From NCBI GenBank assembly GCA_035307785.1, contig DATGHS010000347.1, positions 1 through 16,681 on the forward strand: 16,681 bases of DNA, given 5' to 3'. The first letter of the stretch is position 1; the number at the start of each line of letters is the position of its first letter. The position numbers and the translations under genes were made by a program. Shown one piece after another: positions 1 through 6,260 of the stretch. Origin of the DNA: DATGHS01 sp035307785 (lineage in GTDB: Bacteria; Planctomycetota; Planctomycetia; Gemmatales; Gemmataceae). The notes under the pieces were generated by a model, which saw only the letters and a list, made by a program, of their open reading frames with translations, had not been told where the DNA came from and ran no database searches.

Positions 1-539
1 GGGCCGCTGCCGCTTAGACCGGTGACAGCGTCGAGCAAATGCTCGCCAAGGCGATACGCCTTGCCCACGGCGTTGAAGAGACGATCCACCAGCGCGATGT
101 CTTCCGGCGTGGCATTCGGGCCGGGGCAATAACCGGCTGCGCTAGCGCCGATCAGACAGGGCGTATTCGGCATCACGCGGATGAGCCGGCAAGCGCCGCC
201 CGATTCGTCGCCGAGCTTTTGCAGTGGAACTCCGGCGGCAATGGAGATCAGTAAGTGTTTTGGTTTGAGCAAAGGCCGAACGTCATGCAGTAGCCCGGAA
301 ACGACTTGCGGCTTCACGGCGAGAATCAGAATGTCATAATCCACAACGACGTCGCGATTGGAAGGAATGGCTCGCCAGTCGGTGCGGTTCTGGAATTGCG
401 TGCGCGCTTCGGGACTGGGGTCGCTGGCCAGGCCGTCTTCGGCACTAAGCAGGCCCGCGTTGGTCCAGCCACGGGCGAGTGCGGCCGCCATCTGGCCGGC
501 CCCCAAGAAGCCAATGCGCGGGCGAATTACTTCGGCCAT
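1..539 (-). CDS. proC: Pyrroline-5-carboxylate reductase, N-terminal part (runs off the window)
   Basis: Catalyses the last step of proline synthesis, NAD(P)H-dependent reduction of 1-pyrroline-5-carboxylate, in the cytoplasm. The reading frame begins at the ATG complementary to 537-539 and stays open for 179 codons to the window edge; the family is usually about 270 residues, so roughly one third is missing. The N-terminus has the Rossmann motif IGFLGAGQMAAAL (residues 8-20), followed by the conserved stretches DILILAVKPQ, LISIAAGVPL and RVMPNTPCLIGAS, and the window ends in GLSGSGP, all typical of ProC. An AAGGAG ribosome binding site lies 8 nt upstream of this ATG (complement of 548-553). 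It is the last of three same-strand genes, 236 bp downstream of the acyltransferase gene and separated from it by octamer repeats, so co-transcription is uncertain. Confidence 0.95.
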   Translation of the reverse strand, partial: MAEVIRPRIGFLGAGQMAAALARGWTNAGLLSAEDGLASDPSPEARTQFQNRTDWRAIPSNRDVVVDYDILILAVKPQVVSGLLHDVRPLLKPKHLLISIAAGVPLQKLGDESGGACRLIRVMPNTPCLIGASAAGYCPGPNATPEDIALVDRLFNAVGKAYRLGEHLLDAVTGLSGSG

Positions 540-645
540 GGTGCGTTCTCCTTCCGCTGAGAAGTTGCTCATTATAGCAGAAGGAGCGGTGCTGGATGGG
601 AAAAGATATTGGTCTGGCTTCGTAAGAGGAATTCGCAGTGAACGC

Positions 646-678
646 GTGACAAGGTGAGGGGGTGACAAGGTAACAAGG
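646..678 (+). repeat. Octamer stop-codon array, left arm
   Basis: Four 8-nt units, TGACAAGG, TGAGGGGG, TGACAAGG and TAACAAGG, begin at 647, 655, 663 and 671. Each opens with a stop codon and, because 8 is not a multiple of 3, the stops fall in all three plus-strand frames. Bases 646-670 are the reverse complement of 747-771 with 24 of 25 matches, so this is one arm of an inverted repeat with a 76-nt centre. The array lies in the gap between proC and the acyltransferase gene. Function is not known; it could be a mobile repeat, an RNA hairpin or a translational fail-safe. Confidence 0.8.
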
Positions 679-735
679 TCTTTTAGAGACACTTTTTGTG
701 CTTCGTTGAGACAGACGCGCTCTACTCCAAACTGG

Positions 736-778
736 TCACCCTGTCACCCTGTCACCCCCTCACCTTGTCACCCCCTCA
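736..778 (-). repeat. Octamer stop-codon array, right arm, anchored on a gene's stop codon
   Basis: Read on the minus strand, six units begin with TGA at 778, 770, 762, 754, 746 and 738 (TGAGGGGG, TGACAAGG, TGAGGGGG, TGACAGGG, TGACAGGG, TGACCAGT). The first TGA is the stop codon of the acyltransferase gene itself, so the array starts exactly where the protein ends. It pairs with the left arm at 646-670. Between the arms (679-735) I see no gene. Confidence 0.85.
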
Positions 779-2431
779 AGTGGCCGCACAGGCCTCTTCC
801 GCGTCCTCTTCGCCACTGCTCACAAAGCTCGGGGCCGGCAGCGGCGTCAGGCCGAGGAAGGCGCGGGTCTGCAGGCATGCTTGCATCAAATAGCGCCGGG
901 TCGCCCGGTGATCGGCCAACAACTCCGGCTTCAAAATCTCCGGCGCCGAAATGCCAACTCGAATGCGCCGCCAGAAATCCATGCGCTTGTTTTTGGTGGG
1001 CGGGCCCTTCCAGTACGATGCAAAGCTCTTCCACCCGCCTTCGATCCAGCACACCATGACCGGTGTCTGCGGATGCGCTTTCAACAGCTGGTGGATGCCT
1101 TGCCCGAAGCGCCGCAAGGAGTGATCCTCTTTGCGCCGCAACCAACCTTCGGGGAAGATCATGATTGCGTCGCCATCGGCTAACCCAGCAATCGCTTCTT
1201 GTACTTCCGGCAGCTCGCGCCGAAAGCTGGGTTCCGACACGCGAATGGTGCGGACCACGTGCTTCATCAGCCAGCGGACTCCGGGCAGATCGTAAAAGCG
1301 CGCGGTCATCATCGGCCGAATGCGGAACGGCACCACCTTGCACAACCAGAGCGGATCAAACCATGCCGAATGATTGGCCAGCACAATCATCGGGCCGCGC
1401 ATGGGCGGCAGGTTTGCCCCCGGCCCATACGCTTTGATCCGGTACAGCGGCCAAAGAACGACTTCAAGGATTTGCTCAAACATCTCTCGAAATAATAACC
1501 GGATAGTAACTGTCACAACCGCAACGGCCACCAAGAACCAAATCCATGGCGGCGCGATTTGAAGCATCGCAAATCCGGTAACGGCACCGATCAATTGCAT
1601 CCCGCCAAATAAAGCGAGCCCTAGCCCGCGTTGCGCTGGCGGAACGCTGATGAGCAGGTAATTGCGCGCCGGAACGTGCATGAGACCGAGAGCCATGCCG
1701 AGGAAGCCAACCGGCCAACGTAAGGCGGGCGCGGCCCAATGAATGGCCAGGCAGACCATAGCCACCAAGGCGCCAATGGCGACAAAGCCAGACTGGCGGA
1801 TTGGGAATCTCTGAATAGCCGTGATTAAGATTCCCACAGCAAAGCCGGCCAGCAGCCACACCACTTGCGGCGGCGCCGTGCTACCGAATTCCACGTTCCG
1901 GCCAGTCCATCCCGCGGCCAACACCAGAAGCAGCCCCTGGCCGAAGGCGGCCGCCAGTGCTCGTCGCGCGTCCCAGTTAGCCGAATGGGAACGATCCCAA
2001 AGAAAGAAGCGTGCTTTCGTCGTCGCTCCTGGGGGCACTAGAAGAAGGGAGGCAGCCAGCACGATTCCCGCACCGACCTGGAGCCAGCGCCAGACCGCCG
2101 GCGCCGGCAATTCAAGCGTAAAAACCGGTCCCGCCATCGGTCCCAGACCCAGCGCGATCAGTCCCAGCAAGCTGGCGATGGTCAGCACCGGCAGCATCGG
2201 CCACTTCGCCCGCACTACCAGAGTGCACAGCCGCGTCATCAAAAGCGCATTGAGCAAGACACACAAACCGGCAGGTACGCCGAGCGAAGCAACCAGGCGC
2301 GGGCTGCTTCCTTCCAGCGCGAAGCGGCGCAATTGCTCTGCGGCCAGCAACCCTGTTGGAAACATCCAGCAGGCGTAGCCGGCGAATAAAAAGAGAATGC
2401 TGCCGCGCATTGCCCAAACTGCTCGATTCAT
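776..2431 (-). CDS. Fused MFS-type membrane domain and 1-acylglycerophosphate-type acyltransferase (LplT/Aas-like)
   Basis: A 551-residue inner-membrane protein. Residues about 8-312 hold roughly ten hydrophobic segments; the stretch MHVPARNYLL...PPAQRG (251-269) resembles the second half of lysophospholipid transporter LplT. Residues about 340-500 are a PlsC-type acyltransferase with the catalytic HX4D motif NHSAWFD (H354, D359) and the FPEGWLR motif (426-432) that binds the phosphate. The order transporter then acyltransferase matches the LplT-Aas fusions that flip and re-acylate lysophospholipids, but the C-terminal acyl-ACP ligase domain of those fusions is absent: the protein stops 50 residues after the acyltransferase fold. 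Substrate is therefore inferred. The start is the ATG at 2431-2429 with a weak GGTGA 7 nt upstream. It lies 48 bp downstream of the cytochrome gene on the same strand and may be co-transcribed with it. Its stop codon is the first unit of an octamer repeat array. Confidence 0.85.
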   Translation of the reverse strand: MNRAVWAMRGSILFLFAGYACWMFPTGLLAAEQLRRFALEGSSPRLVASLGVPAGLCVLLNALLMTRLCTLVVRAKWPMLPVLTIASLLGLIALGLGPMAGPVFTLELPAPAVWRWLQVGAGIVLAASLLLVPPGATTKARFFLWDRSHSANWDARRALAAAFGQGLLLVLAAGWTGRNVEFGSTAPPQVVWLLAGFAVGILITAIQRFPIRQSGFVAIGALVAMVCLAIHWAAPALRWPVGFLGMALGLMHVPARNYLLISVPPAQRGLGLALFGGMQLIGAVTGFAMLQIAPPWIWFLVAVAVVTVTIRLLFREMFEQILEVVLWPLYRIKAYGPGANLPPMRGPMIVLANHSAWFDPLWLCKVVPFRIRPMMTARFYDLPGVRWLMKHVVRTIRVSEPSFRRELPEVQEAIAGLADGDAIMIFPEGWLRRKEDHSLRRFGQGIHQLLKAHPQTPVMVCWIEGGWKSFASYWKGPPTKNKRMDFWRRIRVGISAPEILKPELLADHRATRRYLMQACLQTRAFLGLTPLPAPSFVSSGEEDAEEACAAT

Positions 2432-2479
2432 CGGATCTCACCATTCCCTTTGGCACTGAATTCTCTGGCGATTGCTTGG

Positions 2480-2893
2480 CTAGTCGCGGAACTTGTCGTG
2501 GCAGCGCATGCATTGTTCGGGTTTAATCTTCGCGATTGCCTTGGTCACGCCTTCCTTGTCTTTCTTCTTCGCTTGCTCATCCAGGTTCTTGGCCGAGTTG
2601 GCGAGTTGTTTCGTCCATTCCTTCCACTGTTGCGCGGTTCCCTTTCCTTCCGGCGTTTTGTTCTTACCCAGGAGCGAAATATCCTTCACGTATTCCTTGC
2701 TCCAATCCTGAACTTTGTCCCAGTCCGGCTTATCTTGTTTCATCGCAGCGGAGATCTTGTCCAGCGTTCCGTCCTTGGAGTGTTGGTTCCCCATGATGTC
2801 TTCGATCGAGGGAATCTTATCTTCGGCCCACATCGTGCCTATCGAGAGTCCAAACACCAACGCCACGAGCGCGGCAAGTCGTTTGCTCGACAT
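2480..2893 (-). CDS. Exported cytochrome c'-like haem protein
   Basis: A 137-residue protein with a clear signal peptide (residues 1-23, cleavage likely after TMWA) and a single haem-attachment motif CMRCH at residues 128-132, six residues from the C-terminus. A C-terminal CXXCH behind a helical, Lys-rich body is the layout of the class II cytochrome c' fold (four-helix bundle), whose members bind NO, CO or act in electron transfer. The mature protein would be periplasmic, with His132 as the proximal ligand. AAGGAG sits 7 nt before the ATG (complement of 2901-2906), a strong start. It is the first gene of a minus-strand run with the acyltransferase; why these two would be linked is not evident. 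The physiological role is unassigned. Confidence 0.8.
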   Translation of the reverse strand: MSSKRLAALVALVFGLSIGTMWAEDKIPSIEDIMGNQHSKDGTLDKISAAMKQDKPDWDKVQDWSKEYVKDISLLGKNKTPEGKGTAQQWKEWTKQLANSAKNLDEQAKKKDKEGVTKAIAKIKPEQCMRCHDKFRD

Positions 2894-3009
2894 GATGCTT
2901 CTCCTTCAGGAAATCCACGGAACGGAAAGGAATGCGAGTGAAGGGCAATTCTACGGAGTTCTTGCCGAAATGGGCATCGGGAAAAGGCTAATTGTTATCG
3001 CCAAGCCGT

Positions 3010-3912
3010 ATGATGAAAAAAATGGGCGAATTCGACTACATCGATTGGTTGCGCCGGCACGCCCCGGCTAACCGACGCGTACTGGTAGGCCCCGGCGATG
3101 ATGCGGCAGTACTCGACTGGTCCAGTGGCCGGCCTTGCCTGGTGACGACCGACATGCTGATGGATGGCGTGGACTTCTATCTTGCGGAAGCGGGGCCGTT
3201 TCGCGTTGGCCGCAAAACGATGGCCGCCAATCTCAGCGACATCGCCGCGATGGCCGGAATTCCGGTGGCCGCAGTGCTTGCGGTCGCCCTGCCGCGAACT
3301 GGCGATTCGAAGTTAGCAGAAGAATTGTATCGTGGTCTGCGTGAGGTTGGCGATGCTTTTTACACTTCCATCGTCGGCGGCGACACCAATAGCTGGAACG
3401 GGCCGCTGGTCATCTCGGCGACCGTGCTGGGTGAACCTCATGGGCGCGGTCCCGTCCTGCGCAGCGGCGCCAAGCCCGGCGATTGGCTACTGGTGACCGG
3501 CCCGCTCGGCGGCAGCATTCGCGGCAAGCACCTCGACTTCACGCCGCGGGTGCGCGAAGCACTGCAATTAAACGAACGCGTGCATCTGCACGCGATGATC
3601 GACATTAGCGACGGCCTCGCCGCCGATGTCGGCCACATCTGCGACGAGAGCGGCTGCGGCGCCGTGTTGCGGGCCGAGAACGTTCCGCTTTCGCCCGCTG
3701 CAGCGCAATTGGAGCAAGCGCTCTTCGATGGAGAAGATTTCGAATTGGCCTTTGCGGTGGCTCCCGCCGATGGAGAATGTTTGTTGCGGGATCAGCCGAT
3801 AGCTGGCATCACGTTATTTAAAATTGGCGAGTTCGTGGAAAAGGGGCTGTGGCTTGAACAAGCCGGCAAGCGCCGACCTTTGGAACCAAAAGGCTGGCAA
3901 CATGAATTGTAA
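3010..3912 (+). CDS. thiL: Thiamine-monophosphate kinase
   Basis: Phosphorylates thiamine monophosphate with ATP to thiamine diphosphate, the last step of cofactor synthesis, in the cytoplasm. The protein (300 residues from the ATG at 3010) shows the family motifs in order: GEFDYIDWL at the N-terminus, GPGDDAAVL (27-35) for metal and ATP binding, VTTDMLMDGVDF (45-56), GRKTMAANLSDIAAMAG (67-83), GGDTN (123-127), then IDISDGLAADVGHI and GEDFEL in the C-terminal half. Length fits the family. The start is ambiguous: an in-frame TTG at 2992 follows a GGGAAAAGG stretch by 4 nt, while ATGs at 3010, 3013 and 3022 lack a clear ribosome binding site; I chose 3010 because conserved sequence begins just after it. 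It is divergent from the cytochrome gene and convergent with the small gene at 4020-4292. Confidence 0.92.
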   Translation: MMKKMGEFDYIDWLRRHAPANRRVLVGPGDDAAVLDWSSGRPCLVTTDMLMDGVDFYLAEAGPFRVGRKTMAANLSDIAAMAGIPVAAVLAVALPRTGDSKLAEELYRGLREVGDAFYTSIVGGDTNSWNGPLVISATVLGEPHGRGPVLRSGAKPGDWLLVTGPLGGSIRGKHLDFTPRVREALQLNERVHLHAMIDISDGLAADVGHICDESGCGAVLRAENVPLSPAAAQLEQALFDGEDFELAFAVAPADGECLLRDQPIAGITLFKIGEFVEKGLWLEQAGKRRPLEPKGWQHEL

Positions 3913-4022
3913 AGAGTGAGTGGTGAGTGGTGGCCGAACCCATCTCAAGCCGCGGGGCGAGTCTTCGAGCCCCGCGGGTCACATGCACCATTCACCGCTC
4001 ACCCCCTCATCTTGTTACCTCA
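3910..4022. repeat. Composite inverted repeat made of stop-codon heptamers/octamers between convergent genes
   Basis: The thiL stop TAA (3910) opens a plus-strand run with TGA at 3917 and 3924 spaced 7 nt apart. From the other side, the stop of the small minus-strand gene (4022) opens units TGAGG, TAACAAGA, TGAGGGGG, TGAGCGG, TGAATGG. Bases 3916-3932 and 3986-4002 are complementary at 15 of 17 positions, and both exceptions are G-U compatible in one RNA strand. Inside lies a perfect 9-bp GC hairpin. The unit TGAGGGGG is shared with the array at 736-778, so these are two copies of one element family. Confidence 0.8.
3950..3977. terminator. GC-rich hairpin between convergent genes, possible bidirectional terminator
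   Basis: CCGCGGGGC at 3950-3958 pairs perfectly with GCCCCGCGG at 3969-3977 around a 10-nt loop. It sits at the centre of the composite inverted repeat, between the ends of thiL and the convergent gene. There is no T-run on either side, so intrinsic termination is inferred only from position and stem strength. Confidence 0.45.
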
Positions 4023-4292
4023 TTTCCCCGGCACCACAGCAATCGACCCCGTCTCCGAAATGTAAATCAAATTGCCATTGTTCTCATCTTTGAAAACTTC
4101 GATGCCGATTTTCTTGGTCTTCTCGGTGAAATTATCCTCGGTGCCGGCACGAACCTTCAATCCAAGGCCCCATTGCCACTTGGGCCCCTTGGGCTCTTGC
4201 TGAGCGTGAGCATATGGCAGGTTTTGGGCCAGCAGAGTTCCGAGCAGAAACGCAATTACGCCGATCAGAATCATTTGAAAACGCGTGGACAT
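4020..4292 (-). CDS. Small exported or membrane-anchored protein of unknown function
   Basis: A 90-residue protein that I do not recognise. Residues 5-23 are hydrophobic (QMILIGVIAFLLGTLLAQ), followed by an AHAQ site, so it is either a cleaved secretory protein or anchored by its N-terminus. The remaining 60 residues contain WQWGLGLKVR and end in NLIYISETGSIAVVPGK, suggesting a small beta-rich domain; there are no cysteines or obvious catalytic motifs. The ATG is preceded by GAGG at a 6-nt spacing, which supports expression. Its stop codon begins a stop-codon repeat array facing thiL. It is divergent from tRNA-His. Confidence 0.7.
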   Translation of the reverse strand: MSTRFQMILIGVIAFLLGTLLAQNLPYAHAQQEPKGPKWQWGLGLKVRAGTEDNFTEKTKKIGIEVFKDENNGNLIYISETGSIAVVPGK

Positions 4293-4404
4293 GGCAAACC
4301 TCGTTTGGGGTCAGGAAACGCAGGAACCCCGGCGCGCCGGGTATCGCAGTAAACAGGACGAATGAGTTGTATGCAAGCTAACAGCCGCCTGCAAGGGCTT
4401 GATC

Positions 4405-4432
4405 TTGCCTTAAAAAGGAGCGACGTTAATAT
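4405..4432 (+). promoter_or_regulatory. Probable sigma-70-type promoter of tRNA-His
   Basis: TTGCCT (4405-4410), a 16-nt spacer, and TAATAT (4427-4432). Transcription would begin near 4439, a few bases before the tRNA 5' end. The spacer is one base shorter than ideal; the position and the near-consensus -10 box make the call. Confidence 0.5.
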
Positions 4433-4445
4433 GAAATCTAGCCGT

Positions 4446-4520
4446 GGTGGGTGTAGCTCAGTTGGTTAGAGCACCTGACTGTGGATCAGGATGTCGCGGG
4501 TTCGAATCCCGTCACTCACC
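4446..4520 (+). tRNA. tRNA-His (anticodon GTG)
   Basis: A full cloverleaf can be drawn. The acceptor stem GTGGGTG (4447-4453) pairs with CACTCAC (4513-4519) with one G-U pair. The anticodon stem CCTGA/TCAGG encloses the loop CTGTGGA, giving anticodon GTG. The T-arm is GCGGG-TTCGAAT-CCCGT. The base before the stem is G (4446) and the discriminator is C (4520), the pair that HisRS uses as identity elements, so G-1 is encoded here. CCA is not encoded and must be added. The gene has its own promoter and terminator. Confidence 0.97.
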
Positions 4521-4549
4521 CTTGGTATAAATGCCTGAAAGCGATCGGA

Positions 4550-4586
4550 AGTACTCGTGCAGCAGCTGCTCGAGTATTTTGGTTTT
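4550..4586 (+). terminator. Intrinsic terminator downstream of tRNA-His
   Basis: AGTACTCGTGCA (4550-4561) pairs with TGCTCGAGTATT (4567-4578) with one mismatch and one G-U pair around loop GCAGC. It is followed by a T-rich tail, TTTT GG TTTT, through 4586. Stem plus T-tract 30 nt after the tRNA is the standard layout. Confidence 0.75.
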
Positions 4587-4761
4587 CCGGCCGGCCGTTG
4601 CGCCAAAGCATGCCGCATTTTCTAAGCCCTTCTTCAAAGCCACCGGCAGCAAACGATTGTGGCGTGAATCACCAGTTATCTGGCGCGCGAGGCAAGCTGG
4701 CCGTGGCGGCCGAGAAAGCATAGGTGTATGCGAAGATGGCCTCAACTTGGAGTCGTTCATC

Positions 4762-5673
4762 ATGCTGCGTTTTTCATCCCGATTGTTTACCGCTGCTGCA
4801 TCGGCATTCACCTTGATCCTTTCCCTCGTTTGCAATTCGGCTGCGACTGCCCAGAAGCAACCGGCCGTACCGGAAGGCGTGCAGTTTGAAACCGGAATCG
4901 AATACAGCAACCCCGACAACCAGCACTTGCAATTGAATCTGGCCCGGCCCAAGAAAGCCGATGGCCCGTTGCCCGCTGTCATTTGCATTCATGGCGGCGG
5001 CTTCCGGGCCGGCAAACGCGAAGGCTACGATGCCTTGTGCATTCGCCTGGCCCAGCATGGCTATGTGACCATGACGGTCACCTATCGCCTGGCGCCCAAG
5101 TATCCGTTTCCCGCGGCGGTTCATGATGTCAAAGCAGCGGTGCGCTGGGCACGGGCGAATGCCGGCAAGTACGGCGTCGATCCGAATCGCATTGGCGTGA
5201 CGGGCGGATCGGCCGGCGGTCATTTGGCCCAGTTTCTCGGTGTCACGTCCGATGTGAAGGAATTCGAAGGCAATGGCGGTAACTCCGAACAGTCGAGCAA
5301 GGTCGCCTGCGTGGTGAATTACTTCGGGCCAAGCGATTTCACCAAGTCGTATGGCAAAAGCGTAGACGCGGCCGAGGTCCTGCCGCTATTTCTGGGCGGC
5401 AACCTGGAACAGGCGCGCGTGCAGCACGTGCGCGCCAGCCCGCTTTATTGGGTGACTCCGAACGCCGCGCCCACTCTGTGCATTCATGGAACGGAAGACA
5501 AATATGTGGCCCATGAACAAGCGGACTGGCTGGTGGATAGGCTCAAGGCCGCCAGCGTCGAGGCCGAGCTGCTGACGCTTCCCGGCGCCGGCCACGGCTT
5601 CAAAGGCCAGGATGCCGACACCGCCGAGAAGGCCATGTTCGCTTTCTTCGACAAGCATTTGAAGAAGAAGTAA
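4762..5673 (+). CDS. Secreted alpha/beta-hydrolase esterase (BD-FAE / hormone-sensitive-lipase type)
   Basis: A 303-residue exported hydrolase, probably cleaving ester bonds on acylated or feruloylated polysaccharides or similar substrates; the substrate is not determined by the sequence. The signal peptide covers residues 1-30, cleaved after SAATA. The oxyanion-hole motif HGGGF is at 77-81, the nucleophile elbow GGSAGG at 148-153 (Ser150), the likely acid is Asp246 in HGTEDKYV, and the base is His278 in GAGHGF. The frame is open upstream to 4531, but the extension would overlap the tRNA terminator and would bury the signal peptide; GGAG lies 9 nt before the ATG at 4762, so that start is preferred. 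It has no same-strand neighbour within 580 bp downstream and is probably monocistronic. Confidence 0.88.
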   Translation: MLRFSSRLFTAAASAFTLILSLVCNSAATAQKQPAVPEGVQFETGIEYSNPDNQHLQLNLARPKKADGPLPAVICIHGGGFRAGKREGYDALCIRLAQHGYVTMTVTYRLAPKYPFPAAVHDVKAAVRWARANAGKYGVDPNRIGVTGGSAGGHLAQFLGVTSDVKEFEGNGGNSEQSSKVACVVNYFGPSDFTKSYGKSVDAAEVLPLFLGGNLEQARVQHVRASPLYWVTPNAAPTLCIHGTEDKYVAHEQADWLVDRLKAASVEAELLTLPGAGHGFKGQDADTAEKAMFAFFDKHLKKK

Positions 5674-5887
5674 CAGCTCCATATTAGACCGTGCGTCTGC
5701 AAAACATTAACCTCGGACGCGGCCGTTTTCGCGAAGTCATTGTTCGACTTGGCGTCGCGCCTGAGGCAATTTATGACGATTTCAAACCCCGGCCTTTGTT
5801 GCCTTTTTCCCGCCCCGTTTTCCCCGCGAATGGCTAAATGACCTTGAGTGAGCCGTCGGCGTCCTTGGTTATTTCAAAGTTTTTTTT

Positions 5888-5908
5888 CAGATTTTGGAAA
5901 AAAATCTG
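5888..5908. other. AT-rich hairpin
   Basis: CAGATTTT (5888-5895) pairs with AAAATCTG (5901-5908) around a GGAAA loop, preceded by eight Ts at 5880-5887. The T-run is on the wrong side for a plus-strand terminator. Role unknown. Confidence 0.45.
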
Positions 5909-6016
5909 GTAATTTGGGCAAACCCTTCGTATTAGAAGGGGGACGGACTCGCAAATTCGGAGCTAACATCTGAGAAAACTGATAGTTCAGACCAGATTCA
6001 TACCAGGACTGACTCG

Positions 6017-6043
6017 CGCGCTGGCGGCCTTGTCGCCAGCGCG
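6017..6043. other. GC-rich hairpin in the leader of the giant gene
   Basis: CGCGCTGGCG (6017-6026) and CGCCAGCGCG (6034-6043) form a perfect 10-bp stem with a 7-nt loop, about 220 nt before the start codon. It may terminate upstream transcription or structure the 5' UTR. Confidence 0.5.
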
Positions 6044-6260
6044 GTGACTGACTTGCCAAGCTGGCCTAACGATCAAAGTGCCGGTTTCGATTCGCCCCGA
6101 AACCAGGGTTCTCACTGCACGAATTGGGGTTGTTGTGTTTGCGGTGCGCGCACTCCTGTTTGGTTCTGATAGCAAGAAATGAGTTTTCTTCGGCCTTATC
6201 TATTTTTTCGGCTGATATGGCATTGTCCCGTCCCCGAGTCTTCGATCTGAGGTACCCCCT

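Larger units (their letters stand above)
5674..6260 (+). other. 587-bp gene-free leader upstream of the giant protein gene
   Basis: No convincing coding sequence on either strand; two short minus-strand frames lack ribosome binding sites and protein-like composition. It contains an 8-bp AT-rich hairpin (5888-5908) directly after eight Ts, and a perfect 10-bp GC hairpin (6017-6043). No clear -35/-10 pair was found. It could hold the promoter and a long structured 5' UTR of the next gene. GAGG lies 8 nt before the ATG at 6261. Confidence 0.6.

Noticed and set aside
1821..2378. 185-codon plus-strand frame
   Set aside because: It is antisense to the membrane domain of the MFS-acyltransferase gene, with a Ser/Pro/Arg-rich shadow composition.
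4531..4761. 77-codon upstream extension of the esterase
   Set aside because: It overlaps the tRNA-His terminator and would place the signal peptide in the interior of the protein; a ribosome binding site supports the ATG at 4762.
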